64,000 nt of DNA from Coffea arabica (taxonomy: Eukaryota; Streptophyta; Magnoliopsida; Gentianales; Rubiaceae). Numbering within the stretch: the stretch's first letter is position 1; every line of letters starts with the position of its first letter. The notes beneath the pieces are model-generated. The model had not been told where the DNA came from. It did not search any database and saw nothing but the letters and a program-made list of their open reading frames with translations. The stretch is from the NCBI RefSeq assembly GCF_036785885.1, contig NC_092323.1:13400501-13464500 (forward strand). Direction: 5' to 3'. The position numbers were made by a program, and so were the translations under genes. Of this stretch, positions 49,461 through 63,266 are shown piece after piece.

Positions 49461-50417
49461 ACTTGTGTTTTGACCCGTGCTATGCACGGGTTATATTTCA
49501 AATCAAAATAATATTTTATATATTTATATATTGTGTTACAAAATAATAAATATATATAGAATAAAAATTTTAAATAAGTGCATGCTTAATTATCAATATC
49601 CATATCAATAAAAAAGTCAATTTATCAATATCCAACAAAACATATTACTATGTTATACCCATATATCAAAACTTATAATACAAAAAAATAAATTATAACC
49701 AATTTATTTTCTTCCATTTTTAGAAAAAAAAAAGATCTTTCTCCTATCTTGTGCCCCTAAATTTGTTGAATGTATTTTGATTAGCATTTTTCATAAACTT
49801 TAACGTATATTTTAAAGAAAATTATCCGTACTATGTGTTTTTAGTGTTCTTAAAATTATTAAAAATCACTATCATTTCTCTCTTTTCTTATACGCCAGTT
49901 AGTCATCAGATGCCTCCTACGACTTTCATACCTTCTATCATGGTACCACCCTTTCTATTTTTTATTTTTTTTTTGTCATCTCTGTCATATCCCTGCAATC
50001 CCCTTTCTTCTTCTCTTCCTTCTCCGCCCATCATTGTAATCCATATTTCTTTTTCAACCTTTCCTGCTACTTTTTAACACCTCACCATTTTCTTTCCTCG
50101 CTCCTCCCCCTGTACCTAACATATAAATTCATATCCCTACGATCCAATATATTTAACTTTACCTATCATAATAAAAATATAAAATTGAAAATTAATTACA
50201 ATGGTTGCAATTATTAGTATCTAAAAATGGAAATGAAAAACTGACAATATCTATAATATCCTCAAGTACTACAATCAATTCATATATATATATATATAAA
50301 TATATATATATTTTAACATAGCAAATACATATTTATATATGAAGACAGCAATAAGAATCCATAAAATAATTAATGATATCAAAAGTTATCATTAGTGTTT
50401 GGGTTTTACACTCTTAT

Positions 50418-50519
<102 letters not shown>

Positions 50520-51095
50520 CATAGCAAATACATATTTATATATGAAGACAGCAATAAGAATACATAAAATAATTAATGATATCAAAAGTTATCATTAATA
50601 TTTGGGTTTTACACTCTTATTCAAATCTAATGTTAAATTACAAATTAAGTAGTATTTTAAGGTTGAATGTTCTACATCTTTCTCTTAAACTATAATATTA
50701 CTTTTTTAAAATTTTTTGGTAGAACTGGTGTTGTTATTATCATTATTTTTTATCAAAAATGAATATTTCAAAAAAAAATTTCACATTAAAAGGCTAGTAG
50801 TACTTTGTTTTTTATTTAGTGATTTCATAATTTGGATTTCGTGAATGGTACCATTCTTGATTTTTTAAATTCATGACATTATTTCCTTTTTGTTTTCTAT
50901 TTAATTTTGTCTTTTTACTTAGGATTACTAAGTTTAATGATAAAATGTTATCATTTACTTTTTTACTTTTACTAAGTTTGGCAATATTTTTTTTTATTTA
51001 CCCTTTGAGTAATAAACTTCAAACCAAATTCCTATATAAGCGGAGCCACTATTTTTTAAAATTAGAAAGACATGAGAGCCACTTCTTTCTTAAGA

Positions 51096-51231
51096 AAATG
51101 TTATTTGCACTCAATTTTTTATTATTTGCAATTCTACCATTTGTTTTATCATATAGTCTAATTAATAAAAATTATATGATCAAAATGATTATTGAAGTGT
51201 GAATAACAAAAATGGAGTGTAAATAATCTTA
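51096..51231. mobile_element. Small MITE (copy 3 of 5)
   Basis: Same ends as copy 2 in the opposite orientation: GTTATTTGCACTCAATTTTT and AAAAATGGAGTGTAAATAAT. Embedded in the Helitron. Confidence 0.65.
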
Positions 51232-51376
51232 CTTATTTAAATTAATAAGAAAGCATGAATGGATGTTATATTTGTTATCTTTTCTTATGGTCTTATAGAA
51301 GTTTTAATTATTGTAGAATCATAAATAACGCAAGACAATCGGAAACGTGATGGGTTGAAGTTCAAATAGGATAACG

Positions 51377-53604
51377 CTAGTATTTTGACCCGTGCTGTGC
51401 ACGGGGTTATATTTCAAATAAAAATAATATTTTATATATTTATATATTGTGGTACAAAATAATAAATATATATATAGACTAAAAATTTTAAAGAATATAC
51501 TTAATATCTTGAAAAAAATTTAATATATAATGATTTACATGATAAAAGAATTGTTAACGCATTTAAGGAGAGGGTTAAGTTGGGTGGTAAGGTGAGAAGA
51601 GTTTTCTAAAAAAAAAGTTAATTTATCAATATCCGACAAAACATATTATGTTATACTCATATATCAAAACTTATAATATAATAAAATAAATTATAACCAA
51701 TTTATTTTCTTCCATTTTTAGAAAAAATATATTTCTCCTATCTTGTGCCCCTAAAATTGTTGACTGCATTTAGATTAGCATTTTTCATAAATTTTAATGT
51801 ATATTTTTAAACAAATTCTCCATAATATGTGTTTTTAGCGTTCTCAAAATTATTAAAAATCACCATCATTTTTCTCTTCTCTTATACGCCAGCTAGTCAT
51901 CAGATGTCTCCTACGACTTTCATATATTCTATCATGTTACCACCCTCTCTATTATTATTATTATTTTTTGTCATCTTTGTCATATCCCTAGTTCCCTACA
52001 ATCCCTTTTCTTCTTCTCTCCCTTCTCTGCCCATCCTTGTAACCCATATTTCTTCTTCAACTTTTCATGCTACTTTTCAACATCTCACCATTTTCTTCCC
52101 TCGCTCCTCCCTCTATACCTAACCGCTAAATTCATATTCCTGCGACCCAATATATTTAACTTTACCTATTATAATGAAAATATAAAATTGAAAATCAATT
52201 ACAATGGTTGCAATTATTAGTGTCTAAAAATGGAAATGAAAAACTGATAATATCTATAATATCCTAAAGTACTACAATCAATATATATATATATATATAT
52301 ATATTAACATAGCAAATTCATATTTACATATGAAGAAAGCAATAAGAATACATAAAATAATTAATGATACCAAAAGTTATCCTTAGTGTTTGGGTTTTGC
52401 ACTTTTATTCAAATCTATTGTCAAATTTGGGCCAGATATATACAAATTAAGTAGTATTTTAGAGTTGAATGTTCTATATCTTTTTCTTAAAATAAAATAT
52501 TACTTTTTTAAAAAAAATTTTGGTAGAATTGGTGTTGTTATTATCATTATTTTTTTATCAAAAATGAATATTTAAAAAAAATTTCACGTTAAAAGGCTAG
52601 TGGTACTTTGTTTTTTATTTAGTGATTTCATAATTTAGATTTCATGAATGGTACCACTCTTGATTTTTTAAATCCACGACATTATTTCCTATTTGTTTTC
52701 TATTTAATTTTGCCCTTTTACTCAGGAATGCTAAGTTTAAAGATAAAAGATTATCATTTACTTTTTTACTTTTACTAAGTTTGGCAATATTTTCTTTTTA
52801 TTTACCCTCCCACTAATAAACTTCAAACCAAATTCCTATATAAGCGGAGCTACTACTTTTTTAAATTAGAAAGGCACGGGAGCCACTTCTTACTTAAGAA
52901 AATGTTATTTGCACTCAATTTTTTATTATTTGCAATTCCATCATTTGTTTTATCATATAGTCTAATTATTGAAACTTATATGATCAAAATGATTATTGGA
53001 GTGTGAATAACAAAAATGGAGTGTAAATAATCTTACTTCTTTAAATTAATAAGAAAGCATGAATGGATGTTATATTTGTTATCTTTTCTTATGGTCTTAT
53101 GGAAGTTTTAATTGTTGTAAAATTATAAATAAAACAAGGTAATCGGAAACGTGATGGGTTGAAGTTCAACACCCCCTTAACTTTATATTTAGCTGCACTT
53201 TACCCTTCAACTTTACATTTAGTTGCACATTTGTGATTTTTTTGAAACGTGATTGTAATTTGCAAAGCTCATTTGTAGGGGTGGTTATAGGGTTAGTTTG
53301 GGGATAAATATTTTTTAATTATAAAAATTTAACATTGTATTAAAATAGCATATGAATAAGCATTTGTCTTTAATTAAGGAGTAAAAAGGATTTAAAGTAT
53401 AAATAACAAAGTATAAACAGTTTATGAAATAGATAGTGGAAATGTTTTAAATTTTAAATTTGATTGGTGATAGGGTTAGTTACAACCCACTACTTTTTAT
53501 GTATTAAAATAAATACAAAAATTTAGAAAAAAGAATGAGAAGTTTAGAAGCCATTGAGAGGATCTCTGATAAAAAACCCCTTTCTCAATACATATAGATA
53601 TAGA
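51377..53604 (-). mobile_element. Non-autonomous Helitron with both termini, minus strand
   Basis: The 5' end (minus strand) reads A|TCTATATCTATATGTATTGAG at 53605-53604. The 3' end has the hairpin ACCCGTGCTGTGCACGGGGT at 51388-51406 (plus strand) followed on the minus strand by CTAG at 51380-51377. TC start, GC-rich hairpin and CTRR end are the Helitron hallmarks. About 2.23 kb, no coding capacity. The flanking base after CTAG is C, not the expected T. It carries MITE copy 4. Confidence 0.75.
52901..53032. mobile_element. Small MITE (copy 4 of 5)
   Basis: Same inverted ends as copy 3, inside the Helitron at 51377-53604. Confidence 0.65.
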
Positions 53605-54869
53605 TAATTAATGATATCAAAAGTTATCCTTAGTGTTTGGGTTTTGCACTTTATTCAAATCTATTGTCAAATTTGGGCCAGATATATGCAAATTAAGTAG
53701 TATTTTAGAGTTGAATGTTCTATATCTTTCTCTTAAAATAAAATATTACTTTTTTAAAAAATTTTTTGGTAGAATTGGTGTTGTTATTATCATTATTTTT
53801 TTTATCAAAAATGAATATTTAAAAAAAAAATTCACGTTAAAAGGCTAGTGGTACTTTGTTTTTTATTTAGTGATTTCATAATTTAGATTTCATGAATGGT
53901 ACCATTCTTAATTTTTTAAATCCACGACACTATTTCCTTTTTGTTTTCTATTTAATTTTGCCCTTTTACTTAGGAATGCTAAGTTTAAAGATAAAAGATT
54001 ATCATTTACTTTTTTACTTTTACTAAGTTTGGCAATATTTTCTTTTTATTTACCCTCCCACTAATAAACTTCAAACCAAATTCCTATATAAGCGGAGCTA
54101 CTACTTTTTTAAATTAGAAAGGCACGGGTGCCACTTCTTACTTAAGAAAATATTATTTGCACTCAATTTTTTATTATTTGCAATTCCACCATTTGTTTTA
54201 TCATATAGTCTAATTATTGAAACTTATATGATCAAAATGATTATTGGAGTGTGAATAACAAAAATGGAGTGTAAATAATCTTACTTATTTAAATTAATAA
54301 GAAAGCATGAATGGATGTTATATTTGTTATCTTTTCTTGTGGTCTTATGGAAGTTTTAATTGTTGTAAAATTATAAATAACACAAGGCAATCGGAAATGT
54401 GATGGGTTGAAGTTCAACACCCCCTTAACTTTATATTTAGCTGCACTTTACCCTTCAACTTTACATTTAGTTGAACTTTACATTTAGTTGCACATTTGTG
54501 ATTTTTTTGAAACGTGATTGTAATTTGTAAAGCTCATTTGTAGGGGTGGTTATAGGGTTAGTTTGGGGATAAATATTTTTTAATTATAAAAATGTAACAT
54601 TGTATTAAAATAGCATACGAATAAGCATTTGTCTTTAATTAAGGAGTAAAAAGGATTTAAAGTATAAATAACAAAGTATAAACAGTTTATGAAATAGATA
54701 GTGGAAATGTTTTAAATTTTAAATTTGATTGGTGATAGAGTTAGTTATAACCCACTATTTTTTATGTATTAAAATAAATATAAAAATCTAGAAAAAAGAA
54801 TGAGAAGTTTAGACGTCATTGAGAGGGTCTCTGATAAAAAACCCCTTCCTCAATACATATAGATATAGA
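53605..54869 (-). mobile_element. Tandem duplicate of the Helitron 5' portion
   Basis: A direct repeat of about 52345-53604 with high identity, again ending at a 5' terminus (TCTATATCTATATGTATTGAG on the minus strand from 54869). It lacks the 3' hairpin part. One extra copy of 'AACTTTACATTTAGTTG' is inserted near 54470. It carries MITE copy 5. Confidence 0.75.
54148..54280. mobile_element. Small MITE (copy 5 of 5)
   Basis: Same inverted ends as copies 3 and 4, in the tandem Helitron duplicate. Confidence 0.65.
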
Positions 54870-55816
54870 TAAGAGTGTAAAACCCAAACACTAATGATAA
54901 CTTTTGATATCATTAATTATTTTATGGATTCTTATTGCTATCTTCATTTATAAATATGTATTTTCTATGTTAAAATATATATATATTTATATATATATAT
55001 GAATTGATTGTAGTACTTGAGGATATTATAGATATTGTCAGTTTTTCATTTCCATTTTTAGATACTAATAATTGCAACCATTGTAATTAATTTTCAATTT
55101 TATATTTTTATTATGATAGGTAAAGTTAAATATATTGGATCGTAGGAATATGAATTTATATGTTAGGTACAGGGGGAGGAGCGAGGGAAGAAAATGGTGA
55201 GGTGTTAAAAAGTAGCAGGAAAGGTTGAAAAAGAAATATGGATTACAATGATGGGCGGAGAAGGAAGAGAAGAAGAAAGGGGATTGCAGGGATATGACAG
55301 AGATGACAAAAAAAAATAAAAATAGAAAGGGTGGTACCATGATAGAAGGTATGAAAGTCGTAGGAGGCATCTGATGACTAACTGGCGTATAAGAATAGAG
55401 AGAAATGATAGTGATTTTTAATAATTTTAAGAACACTAAAAACACATAGTACGGATAATTTTCTTTAAAATATACGTTAAAGTTTATGAAAAATGCTAAT
55501 CAAAATACATTCAACAAATTTAGGGGCACAAGATAGGAGAAAGATCTTTTTTTTTTCTAAAAATGGAAGAAAATAAATTGGTTATAATTTTTTTTTTGTA
55601 TTATAAGTTTTGATATATGGGTATAACATAGTAATATGTTTTGTTGGATATTGATAAATTGACTTTTTTATTGATATGGATATTGATAATTAAGCATGCA
55701 CTTATTTAAAATTTTTATTCTATATATATTTATTATTTTGTAACACAATATATAAATATATAAAATATTATTTTGATTTGAAATGTAACCTGTGCATAGC
55801 ACGGGTCAAAACACTA
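54870..55816 (+). mobile_element. Helitron 3' half in inverted orientation with CTAG end
   Basis: Nearly exact reverse complement of 49461-50410. It ends in the hairpin ACCTGTGCATAGCACGGGT (55788-55806), eight bases of spacer region and CTAG (55813-55816) followed by T, a canonical Helitron 3' terminus. Confidence 0.75.
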
Positions 55817-55895
55817 GTATATATGTATGTATGTATTCAAAGCCTATTTTCACTCTTTTTTGTTGGCTAGTTTAACTATAAGTACTAATAAGGGA

Positions 55896-57300
55896 TCTAT
55901 ATCTATATCTATATAAATTTGAGAAGGGATTTTTAGCAACAAACCTCCACGCACCTTCCCACCCTCAATTCTATTTTTCTAGCATTTTAAATTTAATTTA
56001 TTTCATAAAATACAACATGTCCATATGTGAAACACACTATCATGTTTCCATCAAATAAGAATTCTACTCCAACTAACATTCCTCCCTTCACATACCTTCA
56101 TACTCCAATTAATACTCCTCTAATTAACAATTCCACTCCGATTAAATTTCCTCCAACCCAATAATAAAAGATAACAACATAATCGTGGACAACCATGTCA
56201 ATCTGATTTTTGAAAATAGTGTATATCCATTGCAATGACGTAGTCGACACTATTGTCAAGTGATTATTTTCATATATCTTTAATTTTAATTATATTTTTT
56301 ATTTTATATCACAATTTCCTCTTATCAAATACAATGTTAACATACAAGTTAGAGATCCCGGTGGTAACCTATACCTCGCTCTTCAAGACAGGCATGCATG
56401 ATTCATATTTCGTTATAATTCTTCTTATCTTAGAGATTTAAAAGGGAAGGTATAAATTATTTATACGTATATATTTTTATACAATATTATTTACAAACTT
56501 TCTAAAACAAATGATAATTCTAAATTCCGTATGCTCTTAATTGTTAGGAAAATGGAGGTACATTGTTTGACCAACACATTATTCATGTAAAAATCGTGCA
56601 TTCTCATTTATAGTACGAGATTCACAAAATTCAACAGAATTAATTAAACCCCCAATACTGGCATTCGTACTCAGAATTGATTAGTGCGAAGAATGTTCCT
56701 ACCTTCATGAAAGATTATCAAATCAAAGGCAAGATATTTGTAAGTATTTCATTTACTTATCGAATTAAATATTCAGTTACATTTAATTGAACCCTTATGT
56801 TGCTCAATTTATGATATAGATTTCTACTTCTTTTTTTTTTCAGGATCCAACTTCCATCAATGTGGTAGTTTAAAAATAATGAGAATGTTTTTATCATATA
56901 TTGAACTATTGCTACAAAATCTCATTTTTTAACTATACTTTTGTGTACCCTAAATTATACGAACAATTACATACATTTATTACTCTTTTCAAATTCCTCC
57001 CTGGGTTATAATTTTTTTCCAAAAAAATGATCTACTGTGAGGTGTTTAGACTAGTTAGTTTAAATTGTAAGCATTAGGGCAAGGACTTTGAGACTGAAGA
57101 AACACTTCCTTTAATTGATGATGTGTTGTAACTGAAGAAAAATGTATAATGTATTTTGATATACTAAAAAATTTGAAACCCGTTTGAATTGCTATTTTTT
57201 TAAGTTTTTATAGAAAAATATATTGTAATAATTTGATATATATGAAGTAAAAATAATAACATGCATTCATCAACTTCATATCAACCTGACCCGTGCATAT
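55896..57300 (+). mobile_element. Possible diverged second Helitron, plus strand
   Basis: It starts A|TCTATATCTATATCTATAT then AAATTTGAGAAGGG, like the 5' termini at 53604 and 54869. A weak CTGACCCGTGCATATGT at about 57285 resembles a decayed 3' hairpin. The interior is AT-rich with no ORF. Boundaries are tentative. Confidence 0.35.
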
Positions 57301-57986
57301 GTCCGCATGACTTTATGTTCTTTGTTTTTTTCATTTTTATCTAATTTTCAAAAGTTATCTAAACAAAAGTTTCGGTTTGGTTCCCAATTTAAATTCAAAA
57401 AACCATCTCCAAATATTTTTTCAGTCAAAAATTGGACTCCATTCCACTGGGATTCTACCACCAGTAAATCTAAAATGAAACAAAATAAAAAATCATGATT
57501 ACTCATATAACCCCCAAAAACCATACATATTCCACGGAAGAGCATGTGATTATGTGAATAACAATTGCAACCCAGAGTCCTACGAATGAATACTCACTGG
57601 GGCATTGCATGGAGTACTTGGCTCTAAATATTTTGTTTTATATCTACAGCTTATATTATATCCACGCCATACTTTGTTGCGCTGCTGGTACTCCACGTCA
57701 TCCAATCCATCCCTATGACTTTTGCCCTTTTTTTTCATTATCCTTAAACTGGCAATTAAAACACCAAAAACGTTACTCACGTCTTCTCACCTTGGATTCA
57801 TCGTTTTGTCCGTTTTCCAATTTCCTCGTCACACTTGGCATCCTTCCCCGCACTCTTTCTCTTGCTTTGTTACACCAACTGGACCACTGTACTTACTTGT
57901 CCCGTCAATCAATTCATCCTCCATCCCCAGTCTCTTGTTACAGAAACACACACTACACACAATAACAGACACACAAAAGAACCTGA
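57301..57986 (+). promoter_or_regulatory. Annexin upstream region
   Basis: Upstream 0.7 kb of the annexin gene, with a C/T-rich stretch (57700-57960) that looks like 5' UTR. No confident TATA box or TSS. Confidence 0.4.
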
Positions 57987-60769
57987 ATGGCTACATTGCG
58001 AGTTCCTGCATCTGTACCTCCTGCAGATGAGGATTGTGAGCAGCTTAGGAAAGCTTTTGCAGGTCCCTTTAATTTCTTTCTTTCATTGCTGATCAAATCT
58101 GTTATCTTTGATTATCTGTAATTCTTATGGTAGTGTGTAGACGATCTGTTAATTTTAGATGTACTATGCGAATTTTGGCAGTGGCCATTTTAGTATGATG
58201 ATTTCAAAGAATGTTTTTCTGGACTGGCTTCAATTTTGAAGTTTTGAACATGATCCTAGTAAGGTTTTTAAAGATCTAAGTTTTTTGGGACTTTTGATCA
58301 TCTCTCGATATGATTAATGATCAGTGTGTTTTGCTTTCGGTAGTGATATAAGCGTGGTTTTATCCTATTCAATTTAAATAGTGTGATCTGTTGGATTACA
58401 TGGTTCAGGGACTCGGCAAAGTCTGGGTTGACTCAACACCGGAACGGAATTCTCCGATGAGATACCCGGACGAGTTGACGCCGAAATAATAAATTGCCGA
58501 GACTTCGGTCGAGACGGATAGAAACAGCCGAGTCGCCTGAGTCATCCGACAACTCGAATTTTTATTATTTTTGCTAATTTCGTAGTTAGCCAATGTCCTC
58601 CTATATTGGAACCGTGTTGTTCCAATTTGTGCTGTTACTATCTTCTTTCTACTAGTTGTTTCTCTGTTGTTTGTGTGTAACAAAATGTACTACTATTACC
58701 TATTCTTGAAGTTCTTTAGGAAACTAATGCACTAAGAGGCCTTTTGCCCAACTTGAAGGAAATTTTGATAGAAATGGAGATGATTGTAAATATCATACCT
58801 CTTGCTTTGTATTTGACAAAAATCAGACATGAGGTGTTTGAATATATTACAGGATGGGGAACAAACGAGGACCTAATTATCCAGATCCTGGCTCACCGAA
58901 ATGCAGCACAGCGTAAGTTGATTCGGGAAGTATATGCTGCAACTTATGGAGACGATCTTCTGAAAGATTTGGATGCTGAACTTTCTAGTGACTTTCAGGT
59001 GACCTTCAGACTCTTATGCTTCGTTTGAAACCATGTGAAAACATGTGTCGTTCATTTCCCAACACAGGGCTTTATGATTTATTATCTCGCTTGGTACTTC
59101 AGTTTTGTGTGTTTCTATTATCACCGTCTTTCCTCCTCTTTTTCCTTGTTTTCTTTGATTTGTTATCATCTAAAATAGTTTGAATTGCAAATGTTATGCC
59201 CTGGCTGATAAGACTGACATTGTAGGCTCTCCATTAGCATTTAAGGACACTTACGTGCATGTTCAAAACAGCGTGCAGTACTGCTATGGACACTTGATCC
59301 AGCTGAGCGTGATGCGCTCTTGGCTTATGAAGCTACAAAGAGGTTGACTGCTAGTAATTGGGTTATCATGGAAATTGCTTGTACCAGATCTTCACAAGAT
59401 CTCTTCAAGGCGAGGCAGGCCTATCATGCTCGTTACAAGAGATCCATTGAGGAAGATGTTGCATATCATACAGCTGGGGACTTCCGTAAGGTATTACAGG
59501 ATGCTTTCCATTTACTTCAGTTGTGTGATCATATGAATTTGATTCAACAACCTTTCCCAGTTGGTGAAACTACAAGTTTTTGAAGCATGGATCAAGCTTC
59601 TTACAATGTATAACACCATCCCGTGTAGTGATTATGATAATTTCGAATCCATTAACTTTTCCAATGTATTTCTACTATAAATCATTTCACTCTATTGTCT
59701 CCAATGAATTATTTACTCATGGTAAGTAATCTAGCACTATACAAAATGCATGGTAGTTCATTACACTTTCTGCAAAATGCACCATCCTTTTCTATTGTGC
59801 CGACGAATTAGAAACATTCTCTCAGCTGTTTGCTTTGTATTAACTAACTTCAAAAACAGCTTTTGGTCCCCCTAGTGACTGCATTCAGATATGAAGGAGA
59901 TGACGTCAACATGACTTTAGCAAAATCAGAAGCTAAGCTACTTCACGAGAAGATATCTGAAAAGGCTTACAATAATGAGGAGATTATCAGGATTTTGACT
60001 ACAAGGAGCAAGGCACAGCTCAATGCAACTCTCAACCAGTATAACAATGAGTTTGGGAATGCTATCAACAAGGTATGTTGCAGTTCACAACTTATGTTCC
60101 AAAAACAAGAGTGCAAGTTATTCTGCAAACATGGAGTTTGCTGATGTGTCTGAATACTTTAGCTGAAATGTGCTATTAAAATATACAGTGGACCTGTTTT
60201 ATGCAAATTATTGTATTGATGTCTATGCCTCTTTATTCATAGACTCAAAGTTAATTCTGCAAACACTGGGTCTGCTGATTCGTCTGAATAATTTGGCTGA
60301 AATTTGCTGCTATAAGACGCATACCTTAGTGGAACTTTATTGATCTTCTGCGCAAATTAATGTCTTGATATCTATGCCTCTTTATCCATACAAGTCTGAT
60401 AGTACTCATAGGACTCTATTCGACACTTATGGCATTTGCCATATATATTCAGTAATTGTCTTGTTCGTGCAGAATCTGAAAGATGATCCTAAAGATGAGT
60501 ACCTCAAATTACTTAGAGCGACAATAAAGTGCCTGACGAGTCCCGAGAGATACTTTGAGAAGGTTCTTAGATTGGCTATCAACAGAGTGGGTACTGATGA
60601 ATGGGCTCTCACTCGTGTTGTGACTACTCGAGCTGAGGTTGACTTGCAGCATGTCAAAGAAGAGTATCATAAAAGGAACAGTGTCCCCCTGGACCGTGCA
60701 ATTGCTGGAGACACTTCTGGAGACTATGAGAAAATGCTTCTGGCTTTAACAGGGCATGGAGATCTTTGA
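57987..60769 (+). CDS. ANN2: Annexin, D2-like
   Basis: Five exons: 57987-58062, 58853-58998, 59272-59490, 59860-60072 and 60473-60769, coding 316 aa, the usual plant length. The four annexin repeats are visible: [40 protein letters not shown] with [35 protein letters not shown] with [12 protein letters not shown], and [20 protein letters not shown] with [20 protein letters not shown]. Calcium sites of the GxGT type survive in repeats 1 (GWGT, 26-29) and 4 (RVGTDE, 256-261). His40 of the proposed heme/peroxidase motif is kept. Plant annexins bind phospholipid with Ca2+ and act in secretion and stress. The last residues GHGDL match the D2-type GHGDA. D2 rather than D1 or D6/D7 rests on overall resemblance. 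Confidence 0.94.
58405..58560. repeat. GACTCGG-rich insertion in annexin intron 1
   Basis: GGGACTCGGCAAAGTCTGGG, GACTTCGGTCGAGACGG and GCCGAGTCGCCTGAGTCATC form a GC-richer, internally complementary block in an AT-rich intron. It looks like part of a dispersed repeat; boundaries not found. Confidence 0.4.
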
Positions 60770-62030
60770 GTAGCTCCTTGTTCTGCACTTTAAGAGCTTT
60801 TTATGTACGAAATACAGTCAGTAATAAGTGTTTAAAGTTCCATGACTTTGAAACATGAACTTCTGCTGGTTTGGTCAGTTAATGGCCAGAGAAACTGTGT
60901 GCTGTTATCTATGATTGGTTCAGAGTGTCCTTCAGAATTCTCTCTCTGGCTTGCACTTTCTGGTTAAAAGTCAAGCAACATTTATTACGCATTACCTTAA
61001 AAAACTTGTTTGTAGGTAATAACCTCAATTAATTGATGGGATTGACAAGGCCAGTTAATATTTGAGCTAGAAATGATTCCTCCTTACTGATCATTCATGA
61101 AAATGTACTGATCATGCAGAACTTAGTACTGAGGTCTGCAATCAGGTTAAGGCCAACCAAATTGAAGCAAATGTACTACCGTATGTGAAAACTTATACTA
61201 CCATGCTGTGTAGGCTTCATTTACTGATGCAGCAAATGGGAGGCAAAACAGGATGAGATTTTCCCCAGGACTTTAGAGAAAGAGACCTGTGAAACTCCTT
61301 CACCTGCTTGAATCAACCATGATCAGCTTGATTTTCTCATAGGTTGTTTCTCTCTCCATTCGAGAGCTCATTCGGCTCAATCCGCAAAATGGACCTCAAA
61401 GGCAAGTATGATACACTCTGTCACTAGGATGATATACTTGTATTTCTCAAAACGCAAGTATGATATACTTGTTACTGGTGGAGTTTGAAGACACTGAACG
61501 AATGGGTTTTCTATGATTTTATTACCCAAACTTGATTGCTAAACCAGCCTGGGAATATATGGTCAGATTTCCGATTTGTGAATATTCTGAGACTAGCATA
61601 AATACAATTAATATACGCACCATTTGCATCAACTTTGCACCGTCATTCACGACACAAACAGAAGTGACAATCTTTTTTAAGCCCACTCAGATTGGCAATT
61701 GGCAAAGCTGGCATGTTGACACCAAAAAAAAAAATTCTCCGTACTAGTGAGCAAATAGTGACAAATCAGAGGAGGGAAATAATAAGTTCGAACTTATAAT
61801 GGTTTAGCTTGCCCATGGTTAACTCTCAGATAAATTTTGAAGGTTCTGAAAACGAAAGATCCTGAAATTGTTCTTATCTCATAATCCATACATTCAAAAC
61901 CTATAAACTAGATTCCTAATTACTCACGAACCACAGATGTTCCTCCACAAAGTACAGGACACAAATTGTGGAGGAACATAGAGAGAGCTATTGGTCCTAG
62001 TTATTAAAACTTCCAGTTGCATGCAAATAG
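60770..62030. other. Gap between convergent annexin and HN1-like genes
   Basis: Contains the two facing 3' UTRs. No ORF with coding character, no repeat recognised. Confidence 0.4.
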
Positions 62031-62489
62031 TTAGACCAAGGCAATGCTGCTCTCACCACCAGGGGGTTTGCGCACTCCACCCAAGAAGTCTCTAGCTTCA
62101 ACCTTGCCATCAGCAAAAATATTGTTGCCACTCATTTCTTTCAGCTTCGCTGTGCTCAGATGCTTTTCAGCAGAGCCTGGAGGAACATCTCCTTTGAAAA
62201 TGTCATTGCCAGTCAACTCTGCAAATTTGTGGTCATGTAGTTTCTTTGAAGTCTTGACAACTGGTTCTTCACCAAACAAGATGTTACTTTGACCGCCAGC
62301 AGGCTACAAAAGTTCAAACAAGACCATAAAAATTCCAGCATTTTGGACAACCAGTCCGAAAAGAATAGACTTTAGGTAATAGGTTGCAAAGAAACTGTCA
62401 AAAAAATTTCCCTAAATATAACAGATCCAAAAGCTGATATAGACATCATAATGACAATACAAATGCAAAATGCTATCCTAAAACATTCA

Positions 62490-62531
<42 letters not shown>

Positions 62532-63266
62532 TGTGTGTGTGTGTGGCTGTTTGTTTGTACATGTGCATTATCAGCAGGCCATACGGGGTACAAGAACGAG
62601 AGATAAAGAGGAGAAAATGGAAGTTAATCTAACAGATGAGTCCCACGAGTTAACTTACATTAGAAACCTTGACTGATGTTCGTAGATTTCGCGGTGCAGG
62701 TTCTCCCATGTCCTTGCTTTCTTTTGCTTCCATAGAGCGCACAGCAGCCAATGATCTGGAAGGAGCTTCAGAAGGAGGGCCAAAGATATCATTACCGCTT
62801 AGTTCCTTGTTCTTCGCATCAGACAGCTGCTTCTTCATCTTACTATCAGCTTCGCTTTCCAGTGTTCCACTTAACTCCCGCTGCTTTGCAACCTCAGTAA
62901 GAGTTGTCGGCTTCTTTGGAGAAATCCTTTCTTCAGTACCAAAGGAGATCTGGCTGATTCCATTTGCAGCTTGCTAACAACAATCAAGAGCAATTGCATT
63001 CGCAGTCAAAAGACCTGTTATGGGCATCATGGTTTATAGAAGAATATGGCTGTATGGGCTTCATTCAGCCAATGGAAGGGATTCAGGCATGCTGAGAATA
63101 CAGAGTTACTACAATTACATCTACAGATACCTGAACCATACGTACAGATGTCCTATTATTAGAAGAGACATGACCATTTCCAGATTCTGATGCACCATCT
63201 TCACTCTCTCCAGAAAATATTTTGCTTCCAGTAATCTCCTTCAACTTATATCCTGAGCATGGTTTC
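62031..63266 (-). CDS. HN1-like DUF4057 protein, 3' exons; 5' end outside window
   Basis: Three exons: 63266-63131, 62973-62659 and 62303-62031 (TAA at 62033-62031), about 240 residues seen. At least one upstream exon is expected (family start ERSTPVR and an FGG block) but is not found before 64000, so the 5' part lies outside. The visible protein has four copies of a short motif [KA]E[ILM][ST]G[SN]xIF: LKEITGSKIF, NKELSGNDIF, FAELTGNDIF and LKEMSGNNIF, plus QRELSG. Between them come Pro/Ser-rich linkers (GPPSEAPSRSLA, RKPPGGESS). This resembles the plant 'hematological and neurological expressed 1-like' proteins such as At4g39860, which share short motifs with animal HN1/Jupiter microtubule-linked proteins. 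Molecular function in plants is unknown. Donor and acceptor sites are all GT-AG. Confidence 0.88.
62493..62528. repeat. (GA)n microsatellite in HN1-like intron
   Basis: A GA run of about 36 bp followed by a short GT run, in the intron 62304-62658. Confidence 0.9.

Noticed and set aside
58405-58683. 92-codon minus-strand ORF in annexin intron 1
   Set aside because: It spans a repeat-like block in an intron on the opposite strand with no domain match.
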